Source of the DNA: Rhodobacter sp.
Lineage (GTDB): Bacteria > Pseudomonadota > Alphaproteobacteria > Rhodobacterales > Rhodobacteraceae
Length of the DNA stretch: 64,000 nucleotides
Reading direction: 5' to 3'
Assembly: GCA_020637515.1 (NCBI GenBank)
Contig: JACKKG010000001.1
Location: forward strand, 2,138,501 to 2,202,500
Shown: positions 17,832 to 25,620 of the stretch, in pieces
How the letters are laid out: every line of letters begins with the position of its first letter
Position numbering within the stretch: the stretch's first letter is position 1
Program-made: the position numbers and the translations under genes
The notes under the pieces: model-generated
Seen by the model: the letters and a program-made list of their open reading frames with translations, nothing else
Told to the model about the DNA's origin: nothing
Databases searched by the model: none

Positions 17832-18455
17832 ATGACCCGCGTTCTCGTTCTCTATTACTCCAGCTATGGCCATGTGCGCGCGCTTGCCGAGGCCGAGGCC
17901 GAAGGCGCCCGCAGCGTGTCCGGCACCCATGTCGATGTGCGCCGCGTGCCCGAAACCGTCCCCGAGGCGATCCGCGCCAAGGCGGGCTTCGTCATCGACG
18001 ACACCCCCACGGCCAGCCCGCCGGACCTGGAATCCTATGATGCGATCCTGTTCGGCACGCCCACGCTTTTCGGCACGATGGCCGGTCAGATGAAATCGTT
18101 CCTGGATCAGGCCGGCGGCCTCTGGGCGCGCAACGCGCTGGTCGGCAAGGTGGCGGGCGTCTTTGCCTCGACCGGATCGCAGCACGGCGGGCACGAGGCG
18201 ACGCTGCTGACACTTCAGATTCCGCTTCAGCATTTCGGCATGTTGATCGTGGGCATGCCCTACACCTTTGCCGGCCAGACGACGGCCGAGGGCATCGTCG
18301 GCGGCGCGCCCTATGGCGCGGGCACGATCGCCGGCGCCGACGGGTCCCGCGCGCCCACCGCCACGGACCTGGCCGGCGCACGGTTCCAGGGCGCGCATGT
18401 CGCACGGATCGCCGCACGGCTGACCCGGGCCGACCGCGCCGAGGAGGCTGCGTGA
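17832..18455 (+). CDS. wrbA: NAD(P)H:quinone oxidoreductase, WrbA type
   Basis: Flavodoxin-like FMN enzyme that reduces quinones by two electrons, limiting redox cycling. The 207-residue protein shows the FMN phosphate loop YYSSYGHVRALAEAEAEGA, the FGTPTLFGTMAGQMKSFLDQ segment and the TGSQHGGHEATLL motif, all typical of WrbA. The start at 17832 has GAGAGGA about 5 bp upstream. It overlaps the next gene by 4 bp, forming a two- or three-gene unit downstream of the LysR gene and its palindrome. Confidence 0.93.
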   Translation: MTRVLVLYYSSYGHVRALAEAEAEGARSVSGTHVDVRRVPETVPEAIRAKAGFVIDDTPTASPPDLESYDAILFGTPTLFGTMAGQMKSFLDQAGGLWARNALVGKVAGVFASTGSQHGGHEATLLTLQIPLQHFGMLIVGMPYTFAGQTTAEGIVGGAPYGAGTIAGADGSRAPTATDLAGARFQGAHVARIAARLTRADRAEEAA

Positions 18456-19108
18456 TGCCGTCCCTGACCATCGACTTTTTCCACGACGTGGTCTGCTGCT
18501 GGTGCTTCAACATCTCGTCGCGGCTGCGCGATCTGGCGGCCGAATTCGACCTGGACGTCCGGCACCGCACCTTTGTGCTTCAGGCAAGCCCCGCCGAAAT
18601 GGCTGCGCGTTGGGGCAGCCCCGAGGGCGCCCGCGCGATCATCCTCGGCCATTGGGCGGGGTGCCGGGGGGTCAGCGACCGGCCGGAACGCATCGACATC
18701 GACGCCATGCGCGCGGCGCGCTTCGACTATCCCCACGGGATGACGGCCGCGCTGGGGTGCAAGGCGGCCGAGAGGCTGGGCGGACAGGCCGCCCACTGGG
18801 ACATGTTCGACCGCCTCCAGCGCGCCCATCTTGGCGAGGCGCGAAACGTTGCCGATCCTGGCACGGTGCTGCGCATCGCCCGGGACCTCGGCTTTGAAGC
18901 GACGGCCTTTGCCGAGGTTTTCGACGATCCCGCCACCCTCCGCGCTGTCGAGGCCGACCGGCAACACGCCCGCGCCAACCAGGTCCGGTCCATCCCGGCC
19001 CTGATCGTCCGCGAAACCGGCGCCCGCCTCGTCAACGGATCGCGCGAGGATCTGGCGGCGCAACTGCGCGCCGCCCTCGATCGCGGTGTCGAAAAGGCAA
19101 GGCCATGA
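18452..19108 (+). CDS. DsbA-family oxidoreductase, FrnE/HCCA isomerase-like
   Basis: Cytoplasmic thioredoxin-fold protein (218 residues) of the DsbA/FrnE/2-hydroxychromene-2-carboxylate isomerase group. The N-terminal motif is FFHDVVCCWCFNISSRL: the usual CPWC redox site reads CCWC here, so both redox cysteines and a third adjacent one are present. The cis-Pro loop is SIPALIV. No signal peptide is seen. It overlaps wrbA by 4 bp, pointing to a joint role in redox stress; the exact reaction is unknown. Confidence 0.85.
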   Translation: MMPSLTIDFFHDVVCCWCFNISSRLRDLAAEFDLDVRHRTFVLQASPAEMAARWGSPEGARAIILGHWAGCRGVSDRPERIDIDAMRAARFDYPHGMTAALGCKAAERLGGQAAHWDMFDRLQRAHLGEARNVADPGTVLRIARDLGFEATAFAEVFDDPATLRAVEADRQHARANQVRSIPALIVRETGARLVNGSREDLAAQLRAALDRGVEKARP

Positions 19109-19254
19109 CCCTCGCGTTCCTTGGCACAGGCGCCCGGTCCCCCCGGCGCATTTCGCGCCGCGTGCCCCGCGACCTGTCCCCGCACCGGATGCGCGACATC
19201 GGCCTCGATCCCTGGCGGGACCGCGCGCCCGCGTCTGTCCCCCCGCTCTGGTGA
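19105..19254 (+). CDS. DUF1127-like small protein
   Basis: A 49-residue basic protein beginning MTLAFLGTGARS. Residues 14-34 (RRISRRVPRDLSPHRMRDIG) match the DUF1127 core, an arginine-rich helix followed by LRDIGL. Proteins of this family are small RNA- or stress-linked regulators in alphaproteobacteria. Its ATG overlaps the stop of the DsbA-like gene (ATGA), so translation is probably coupled, and it would act in the same operon as wrbA. Call rests on the motif and the overlap. Confidence 0.6.
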   Translation: MTLAFLGTGARSPRRISRRVPRDLSPHRMRDIGLDPWRDRAPASVPPLW

Positions 19255-19318
19255 CCTGCCCATGCGGTGCCCGCAATGCCCGCCCTCCTTTTCCCATCCT
19301 CCAGAAACGAGACACGCC

Positions 19319-20194
19319 ATGTCGCGCACCACCGACATTCTTCTGACCGCGCTCGCCCCGGCTGTCTGGGGCAGCACCTATCTTGTCACGACCGAGGCCT
19401 TGCCCGCCGGTTACCCCGTCACGCTGGCGGCGCTGCGCGCCTTGCCGGCCGGGCTGCTCCTGCTCGCGCTCACGCGGTGCCTGCCGCCGCGGGCCTGGCT
19501 GGGGCGCGTCTTCGTGCTGGGCACGCTCAATTTCGCGCTGTTCTGGGTGCTCTTGTTCGTGGCCGCCTATCGCCTGCCCGGCGGTGTCGCGGCGACGCTG
19601 GGCGCGTTGCAGCCGATGATGGTGATCGCGATGGCGCGCGGCTGGCTTGGCACGCCGATCCGCGCGGGGGCCGTGGCCGCCGCAGCGACCGGCGCGCTGG
19701 GCGTCGCGCTGTTGCTGATTGGCCCCGGGGCCGCGCTCGATCCCGTCGGGGTCGCGGCCGGTCTGGGGGGCGCGGCGTCGATGGCCGCAGGAACGGTCCT
19801 CAGCCGGAAATGGCAGCCGCCGGTCTCGGCGCTGGGCGTCACGGCCTGGCAGTTGACGGCCGGAGGGCTGATCCTGCTGCCGCTGGCGCTGATCCTGGAA
19901 CCCGCGCTGCCGCCACTGACGGCGACGAACCTTGCCGGGCTGGCCTGGCTGGGACTGGTCGGGGCGGCGGCGTCCTATGCGGTGTGGTTCCGGGGCGTTG
20001 CCCGGATCGAGCCGGGCGCGGTCGCGATGCTGGGCATGACCAGCCCGATCACCGCCGTGGCGCTCGGATGGGTGGTGCTGGGCCAGGCGCTGTCGCCGTT
20101 GCAGGGCCTCGGCGCGGCGATCGTCCTGGGGGCGGTCTGGGCGGGGCAGCAGGCGAACCGCGCCCCCGCCAAGGCGCCGACGCGCGCCGCCTGA
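19319..20194 (+). CDS. EamA/DMT-family transporter
   Basis: Ten-helix exporter-like membrane protein, 291 residues. The first helix has the family motif APAVWGSTYLVTTEALPAG, typical of YedA/RhaT-type EamA proteins, and the second repeat ends SPITAVALGWVVLGQALSPLQ. The ATG at 19319 sits directly before helix one. Substrate unknown. It precedes the DUF4386 gene by 26 bp on the same strand. Confidence 0.88.
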   Translation: MSRTTDILLTALAPAVWGSTYLVTTEALPAGYPVTLAALRALPAGLLLLALTRCLPPRAWLGRVFVLGTLNFALFWVLLFVAAYRLPGGVAATLGALQPMMVIAMARGWLGTPIRAGAVAAAATGALGVALLLIGPGAALDPVGVAAGLGGAASMAAGTVLSRKWQPPVSALGVTAWQLTAGGLILLPLALILEPALPPLTATNLAGLAWLGLVGAAASYAVWFRGVARIEPGAVAMLGMTSPITAVALGWVVLGQALSPLQGLGAAIVLGAVWAGQQANRAPAKAPTRAA

Positions 20195-20220
20195 CCCCGT
20201 TTGCCAAAAGGAGTCTTCGC

Positions 20221-20916
20221 ATGACACCGCTGACACCCGCCCCGGACACCCAGCGCATGGCGCGCCTTGCCGGGCTGCTCTACCTTGTGGTCATCGTGAC
20301 CGGACTCGGGGCCGAATTGGCGCTGAGGGGGCCGCTGATCGACCTTGGCGATGCCGAGGCGACGGCCGCCCATATCCGCGCGGCGCCCGGCACGTTCCGC
20401 CTGGCCCTTGCCGCCGATCTGGCGATGGCGCTGTGCGACGCGGGCCTTGCGATCCTGCTGTATCTGATCTTCCGCGCGGTGGCGCCGGGGCTTGCGCTGG
20501 CGGCGATGGTGTTCCGGCTGATCCAGACGGTGCTGATCGCGGCGAACCTTTTGGCGCTGGTGACCGCCTGGCTGGTGCTGACCCGCGCCGACAGCCTGGC
20601 CGGTGCCCCGGCCCTGGCGCTGGTGTTTCTGGACCTGCACGGCCACGGCTATGATCTGGGGCTGGTCTTTTTCGGCGTGAATAGCCTGCTCATGGGGTGG
20701 CTCGTGTCGCGCTCGGGCGTGATTGCGCGGCTGTTCGGCGCCGGACTCGCGCTGGCCGGGCTGGTCTATCTGATCGGCTCGGGACTGCGCTTCTTCGCGC
20801 CCGACTGGGCGGCGGCCTTTGCGCCCGCCTATGCGATCACGATCCTGGCCGAGGCCGCGTTCTGCCTGCGTCTGCTGGCGCGACCCCTCGCCGTCACGGC
20901 GCCGGCGCCGGCTTGA
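20221..20916 (+). CDS. DUF4386-family membrane protein
   Basis: Integral membrane protein of 231 residues with about six hydrophobic segments, beginning RMARLAGLLYLVVIVTGLGAE, a pattern of the DUF4386 family. Function unknown. AAAGGAG (20207-20213) lies 7 bp before the ATG. The last 23 bp overlap the convergent DUF2478 gene. Confidence 0.8.
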   Translation: MTPLTPAPDTQRMARLAGLLYLVVIVTGLGAELALRGPLIDLGDAEATAAHIRAAPGTFRLALAADLAMALCDAGLAILLYLIFRAVAPGLALAAMVFRLIQTVLIAANLLALVTAWLVLTRADSLAGAPALALVFLDLHGHGYDLGLVFFGVNSLLMGWLVSRSGVIARLFGAGLALAGLVYLIGSGLRFFAPDWAAAFAPAYAITILAEAAFCLRLLARPLAVTAPAPA

Positions 20917-21415
20917 GCGCCGCTTCGCGGCCCCAGTCTGTCAGGGCGGTGACATCCGGTGGCAATCGGACCGCCAGCCCCCCTGAGAACGCCTCGAACG
21001 CGGCCAGGTTCCGCGCGTTCAGGCCGACGAGCACGGCCACGTCCATCGCGACCGCTTCGGCAATCAGCGTGCGAAACCCCCGGCCCTCGGCCTCGTGTTT
21101 GCCGAACTTGTTGACGATCAGAAGATCCGCCCCCGCTTTCAGTCGCGGTTCGACCAGCCCCACCGCGGTCTCGAGGGCGGCCGGATCCAGCCGGCACCCC
21201 CGGGACTCGGGGCCGAGATCCTGGCTGATGCGCAGCACGGCGCCGTCGGGCAACACCCGCACATCCATGTCGCAAGGGCCCGCATCGGCGCGCGCGCTGT
21301 TGATCTGGACGGTGCCGCAGCATCGAAGACCTTGCGCAGCAAGGGCGATGGCCACCCGTTCGAGCACCAGATCCGTGTCGCCGCGCCCCGGGGCCATGGT
21401 ATAGGCCAGTTTCAT
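20894..21415 (-). CDS. DUF2478 protein, last gene of the nar operon
   Basis: Cytoplasmic protein of 173 residues, similar to DUF2478 proteins that occur beside molybdenum or nitrogen metabolism genes. It starts MKLAYTMAPGRGDTDLVLER, where a P-loop-like turn is expected but the GKS/T signature is absent, and contains LLIVNKFGKHEAEGRGFR. The cysteines in GLRCCGTVQ are notable. It begins 11 bp after moeA, so a function in molybdate or molybdopterin handling for nitrate reductase is inferred from position. Confidence 0.72.
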   Translation of the reverse strand: MKLAYTMAPGRGDTDLVLERVAIALAAQGLRCCGTVQINSARADAGPCDMDVRVLPDGAVLRISQDLGPESRGCRLDPAALETAVGLVEPRLKAGADLLIVNKFGKHEAEGRGFRTLIAEAVAMDVAVLVGLNARNLAAFEAFSGGLAVRLPPDVTALTDWGREAALKPAPAP

Positions 21416-21426
21416 GTCGCGTCTCC

Positions 21427-22707
21427 TCAAGCTTCGCAAAAGGGCTGGAATTCGACCAGTGCGCCGGCGGGCAGATGCGCGGTCTCGGCGGGCAGGACCA
21501 TCAACCCGTCCGCCAGCGCAAGCCGATTGACGCGGGCCGAATGCGTGGCCTCGTCGAACTGCACGACCTCGCGGCCCAGGGCGTCAAAGCCCGCCAGCGT
21601 CGCGGGGCGCAGCTCGCAGCGGCCGGGTTTGCGGCGGATTTCCCGTGCGGTCACGACGTGGCGGCGGGGCAGGGCGCCGCCGGTCTGGCCGGTCAGTCCG
21701 CGCAACAGGGCCTGACCGAACACCTGCCAGGTGACGAAAGCCGACACCGGGTTGCCCGGCAATCCCAGCCAGTGCGCGGTCCCGATCCGACCGACCGTCA
21801 CCGGCTTGCCCGGCTTGATCGCGACGCCGTTGACCCAGATTTCGCCGCCCAATGCCAGAACTGCCGGGCTCACGTGATCCTCTTCGCCCACCGAGATGCC
21901 GCCGGTGGTGACGACAAGATCGGCCTGCGCCGCCAGATCGCCCATCTGACCGATCAGGCCCGCAAGACTGTCCGCGGCGTGCGCCGTGGCGATCAGGTCC
22001 ACGCCCGCCGCCGCGAGGCAGGCGGTCAGCATCGGCGTGTTCACGTCCCAGATCTGCGCGGCCGCGCGCGCCCCACCGGCGCGGCGCAGCTCGTCGCCTG
22101 TGACCAGCAGGGCGGCCCGCGGTCTGCCGCGAACGGGCAAGGTGCCCGCGCCGGCCGCGGCACAGGCGGCCAGGTCCCGCGGCCCCAGTTTGCGGCCCGG
22201 GTCCAGAACCGCCGCCCCCTGGGCCATGTCGCTGCCCGCGCGGCGTATGTTCTGGCCCGGCGCGGCCCGGTGGCTCAGGCGCAGGACATCCCCGTCGCGC
22301 CAGGTGTCTTCCTGCATGACCACGGCGTCCGCGCCGACCGGGATCGGCGCCCCGGTGAAGATCCGTGCCGCCGTGCCCGGCGCCACCGCGGTTGTCGCCG
22401 GTTGCCCGGCGGCAACGCGCGCCACCACCCGCAGGTCCCAGGGCCCGGGGCCCGTCAGCGTCAGGGTCGAGATCGCGTAGCCATCCATGGCCGCATTGTC
22501 GAAGGGCGGCGCCGCGCGCCGGGATCGGACCGGCGCCGCCAGAACGCGGCCATGGGCGCGCTCGAGCGGCACGGTCTCGGGTCTTACGACCGGCGAAGCC
22601 TGTGCCACGATCCGGGCGAGGGCCTCGTCGATGCCGATCAGCGTGGAAAGAGGGTCCGACCGGTCACAGCCGCAGCCCGGGGACGCGATGGCGGGTTGGA
22701 TCGTCAT
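21427..22707 (-). CDS. moeA: Molybdopterin molybdotransferase MoeA
   Basis: Inserts molybdate into adenylated molybdopterin to form Mo-cofactor. The 426-residue protein has the MoeA N-terminal domain (VPLERAHGRVLAAPVRSRRAAPPFDNAAMDGYAI), the MPT-binding middle domain with VVTTGGISVGEEDHV, and LPGNPVSAFVTWQVFG near the end. The ATG at 22707 was chosen; two upstream ATGs in frame (to 22746) would overlap the hemerythrin gene. Its presence inside the nar operon makes sense because NarG needs bis-MGD. Confidence 0.95.
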   Translation of the reverse strand: MTIQPAIASPGCGCDRSDPLSTLIGIDEALARIVAQASPVVRPETVPLERAHGRVLAAPVRSRRAAPPFDNAAMDGYAISTLTLTGPGPWDLRVVARVAAGQPATTAVAPGTAARIFTGAPIPVGADAVVMQEDTWRDGDVLRLSHRAAPGQNIRRAGSDMAQGAAVLDPGRKLGPRDLAACAAAGAGTLPVRGRPRAALLVTGDELRRAGGARAAAQIWDVNTPMLTACLAAAGVDLIATAHAADSLAGLIGQMGDLAAQADLVVTTGGISVGEEDHVSPAVLALGGEIWVNGVAIKPGKPVTVGRIGTAHWLGLPGNPVSAFVTWQVFGQALLRGLTGQTGGALPRRHVVTAREIRRKPGRCELRPATLAGFDALGREVVQFDEATHSARVNRLALADGLMVLPAETAHLPAGALVEFQPFCEA

Positions 22708-22735
22708 GCTGTGGCCTCGTGTTTGCGCCATTCGG

Positions 22736-23305
22736 TCAATCCGCATCGGCGGCCTCGGGCCCGTGCGGCAGACCGCGCCGCGACCGCATCCGTTTCGTCA
22801 GCAACTTCAGGTCGGCCCGCGTGAGACGGGCGCGGGCAATCGGCAGCAGGATCGCGTTCTCGGCAACCAGGTGGCGCCGCATGTGCGCGGCGAATTTCGC
22901 AAGGCCAGCGCGCTCGGTGGCGGTCAGCTCGTCTCCGCGATCCAGACAACGGGTCAGCATCGCCCGCACCCGCGGCAGCAGGCGCGTCGCCGCAATCTGG
23001 TCGGCCGTGACCCGGGCGATCGCGCCCTCGATCGCATCCTCGGCCGTGCAGCGCCGGGCAAGAAGCGGGAACAGGTCCTCGGTCTCGTCGCGCAGGTGGA
23101 CGTTCAGTTCCTCGTTCAGAAAGCGCAGGACGCGCATGGCGGCCGGACGGTCAAAAGCCTCGGTCAGGGCCAGCGTGTCGATCGTGGCGCAGATCTGGCG
23201 TTCGCGCATGTGATCCTCGCTGAGAAAATCCAGAGGATCGGCAAGCAGTATCGCGCGGGTCGGTCGGTCGCCGCTGCCACGTCGCGCTGGCTCTGACGGG
23301 TTCAT
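22736..23305 (-). CDS. Hemerythrin-domain protein in the nar operon
   Basis: Four-helix protein of 189 residues with a likely diiron site. Candidate ligands are His in SEDHMRERQIC, His and Glu in NVHLRDETEDLFPLL, and His/Glu in AAHMRRHLVAENAILLP. Such proteins can bind O2 or NO, or repair iron-sulfur clusters in the manner of RIC/YtfE, though the RIC N-terminal cysteine domain is missing here. It lies 20 bp after the PPIase gene in the nar operon, so protection or repair of the Fe-S-rich nitrate reductase under NO is a plausible role. Confidence 0.8.
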   Translation of the reverse strand: MNPSEPARRGSGDRPTRAILLADPLDFLSEDHMRERQICATIDTLALTEAFDRPAAMRVLRFLNEELNVHLRDETEDLFPLLARRCTAEDAIEGAIARVTADQIAATRLLPRVRAMLTRCLDRGDELTATERAGLAKFAAHMRRHLVAENAILLPIARARLTRADLKLLTKRMRSRRGLPHGPEAADAD

Positions 23306-23325
23306 CCTGCGTCCTTTCGCAAGGT

Positions 23326-24123
23326 TCAGATCGGCGCGAGGCTGGCGCCAAGGATCGTCGCCCGGTTTGCGAGGCTTTCGACGAACGCGCGCGAGGCCTG
23401 GGCCCAGGCGGCCTTTTCCAGCGCCTGCGCGATCCTGGGGCGCACGGTGTCATACGGCAGCACCTGCCCCGGTGCGGTGGCGTTCAGCCGGATGATGTGC
23501 CAGCCGTGCCGCGACAGGACGGGCGCGGGCGTCATGGCGCCTTCGGACAGGGTCCTCAGCGCCGCCTCGAACTCGGGCACGGTGTCGCCGGGGCCGATCT
23601 GCCCCAGATGACCGCCCGCGGATTTTGAACCGCAATCGCTGTCGCGCGCGGCGGTGGCGGCGAACCCCTTGGCGTCGCCATCGAGCCGCGCCATCAGCGC
23701 GCGGGCCCGGGACTCGGCCGCCGCGCGCGCGTCCGGATCGCGCGGATCGCAGGCGCACAGGATGTGCGACACGTCCCACAGGGGCGCCGAGCGGTAGCGC
23801 CCGGGGTCGCTGGCCCACTGCGCCCGCACAGCCTCGTCGGTGACGGGCGCGATTGTCAGCGCCGCGTCCAGAAGGGCCCGGATCAGGGCCTCGTCCTCGG
23901 TCTCGAACCGGCCGGGGGCCAGTTCGAGAGGGTCCGGGGTCAGCCCGCGCGCGCGCGCCTCCTGCAACAGCAGCGCGCGGATCGTCAGGGCCTGCGCCGC
24001 CTTGCGCCAGGCGATGCCCGGCTTGTCCCTTGGCGCGCCATGGTTCTGGGCCTCGGCGGCGATGGCCGCCGAGGGGATGGTTTCGCCGTTCACGACGACA
24101 TCGGGGAACAGGGCCATGGTCAT
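23326..24123 (-). CDS. Parvulin-type peptidyl-prolyl isomerase (NifM-like)
   Basis: 265-residue protein with an N-terminal helical arm and a C-terminal parvulin domain (about 135-235: VSHILCACDPRD, then HLGQIGPGDTVPEFEAALRTL and VLSRHGWHIIRL). NifM-like PPIases are common at the end of nar operons in Paracoccus-type bacteria and probably help mature nitrate reductase. No signal peptide is evident, so it should act in the cytoplasm. It overlaps narI by 4 bp. Confidence 0.9.
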   Translation of the reverse strand: MTMALFPDVVVNGETIPSAAIAAEAQNHGAPRDKPGIAWRKAAQALTIRALLLQEARARGLTPDPLELAPGRFETEDEALIRALLDAALTIAPVTDEAVRAQWASDPGRYRSAPLWDVSHILCACDPRDPDARAAAESRARALMARLDGDAKGFAATAARDSDCGSKSAGGHLGQIGPGDTVPEFEAALRTLSEGAMTPAPVLSRHGWHIIRLNATAPGQVLPYDTVRPRIAQALEKAAWAQASRAFVESLANRATILGASLAPI

Positions 24124-24914
24124 CGCGCGCGCTCCGTCGGGGCGGTGACCGAAGCGCCGCGCCCGGCTTGCATCCGGTCATAGGCGCGGCGGCGGTCGTC
24201 CAGGGGGCGCTGGCGGCGCGAGCGGACGATCTGGTAGCCCCGCCGCGTCAGCAGGTAGCGGATCGGCGCGGCAAATCCCGACCAGATGTGCACCAGCCGT
24301 GTGAACGGAAAGAGCATCGTGATGACGAGGCCCAGGAAGATGTGCAGCTTGAACAGCCAGTGCACGTCCACAACGGTGACCCAGGCGTTGATGTTCCAGG
24401 TGACCACGCTTTGCGACCAGGTCATGAACCGGACCATTTCCGCCCCGTCCATGTGTTGCAGAGACTGGGTGATGGTCAGCAGGCCGATGGCCAGCTGCAA
24501 CCAGACCAGCACCAGGATCAGGATGTCGGCAAAGCTCGACGTGACGCGGATGCGCGGGTCGAACAGGCGGCGGTGCAGCAGCATGGTGCCGCCGACAAAG
24601 GCCGCAAGGCCCGCCGGCCCACCGATCAGGACCGCCATCCACTGCTTCAGGCCGTAGGGAATGCCCAGCGTGTCGAGCACCCAGATCGGCGTGAACAGCC
24701 CTACGAGGTGACCGAAGAACACGGTCAGGATACCGACGTGGAACAGGATCGAGCCCCAGATCAACTGCTTGCGGCGCAACAACTGGCTCGACGCGCTTTT
24801 CCAGGTGAAGGGGTCGCGTTCATAGCGCGCGATGGATCCCAGCAGGAACACCGTCAGCGCGACATAGGGCATGATCCCGAAGATGACGAAATTGATGTCG
24901 AAGTCGCCGAACAT
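24120..24914 (-). CDS. narI: Nitrate reductase gamma subunit
   Basis: Membrane cytochrome b that oxidises quinol and passes electrons to NarH. The 264-residue protein has five predicted helices, with likely heme-ligand histidines in ILFHVGILTVFFGHLVG and in WLFKLHIFLG and RLVHIWSG. It is about 40 residues longer than E. coli NarI because of a charged C-terminal tail (RSRRQRPLDDRRRAYD). It starts 1 bp after the narJ stop. Confidence 0.97.
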   Translation of the reverse strand: MFGDFDINFVIFGIMPYVALTVFLLGSIARYERDPFTWKSASSQLLRRKQLIWGSILFHVGILTVFFGHLVGLFTPIWVLDTLGIPYGLKQWMAVLIGGPAGLAAFVGGTMLLHRRLFDPRIRVTSSFADILILVLVWLQLAIGLLTITQSLQHMDGAEMVRFMTWSQSVVTWNINAWVTVVDVHWLFKLHIFLGLVITMLFPFTRLVHIWSGFAAPIRYLLTRRGYQIVRSRRQRPLDDRRRAYDRMQAGRGASVTAPTERAR

Positions 24915-24915
24915 G

Positions 24916-25620
24916 TCACGCGCTCCTGTTCATGGGTCTGGGGGCTGGGGTGTCCATTGCCGCGAGCATGTCGCGGACCTGGGGGCAGCCGGCGTTCGGG
25001 TCCGGCCCGAAGGTGACCTCGGTTTCCGCCCAGACGGCGTCGAGCGCCCTGAGGTCGGTCGGATCGTCGTCGGGGCGGGCCAGCATCTCGGCGACCGCCT
25101 CGGCGTCGGCCTGGGACCCGGATAGCTGCAAAAGGGCGGCGAACGCGGCCGCATATCCGCTCTCGCGCCGGACCAGCCGGGTTGCGAGTGCGTCGAGGAT
25201 ATGCGCCGCGTCCGCCAGTGTATCCCGTGCTTCGCGTGTGGGTCGCGTCGCCAGGAATTCCAGCAGCACCGGCAGGTGGTCCGGCAGTTCCGAGGTGGCG
25301 GGTTCGAAACCGCCCGCGCGGTAGGTCTCGATCAGACTGACCATGGCGCCGCCCCGGTCCCGGCTTTCGCCGTGAACGTGCTCGAAGAGATTGAGCGATA
25401 GGGTCCGCGAGCGGTCGAAGAGCATCACGTAGCTTTCTTGCAGATCGTAGAGATCCGCGGTCGCAAAGCCGTCGGCCAGCCTGCGCAGCGCAGCCCGTGT
25501 TTCGGCGGCGATGCGGAGGTCGGCGTCGATGACGCCCGCGATTTCAGGCATCACCGCCTGCCAGTCCGGCGCGGGATAGCTCAGCATCAGCGACAGGGCC
25601 TTGTAGGTGCGGTCCAGCAT
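24916..25620 (-). CDS. narJ: Nitrate reductase assembly chaperone NarJ
   Basis: TorD-like chaperone that holds apo-NarGH until the Mo-cofactor and FS0 cluster are inserted. The 234-residue protein has KALSLMLSYPAPDWQAVMPE at the start and LNLFEHVHGESRDRGGAMVSL plus LPVLLEFLATRP, all NarJ signatures. The start overlaps the narH stop by 3 bp (25618-25622 region). It is needed for the enzyme but is not part of the final complex. Confidence 0.96.
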   Translation of the reverse strand: MLDRTYKALSLMLSYPAPDWQAVMPEIAGVIDADLRIAAETRAALRRLADGFATADLYDLQESYVMLFDRSRTLSLNLFEHVHGESRDRGGAMVSLIETYRAGGFEPATSELPDHLPVLLEFLATRPTREARDTLADAAHILDALATRLVRRESGYAAAFAALLQLSGSQADAEAVAEMLARPDDDPTDLRALDAVWAETEVTFGPDPNAGCPQVRDMLAAMDTPAPRPMNRSA

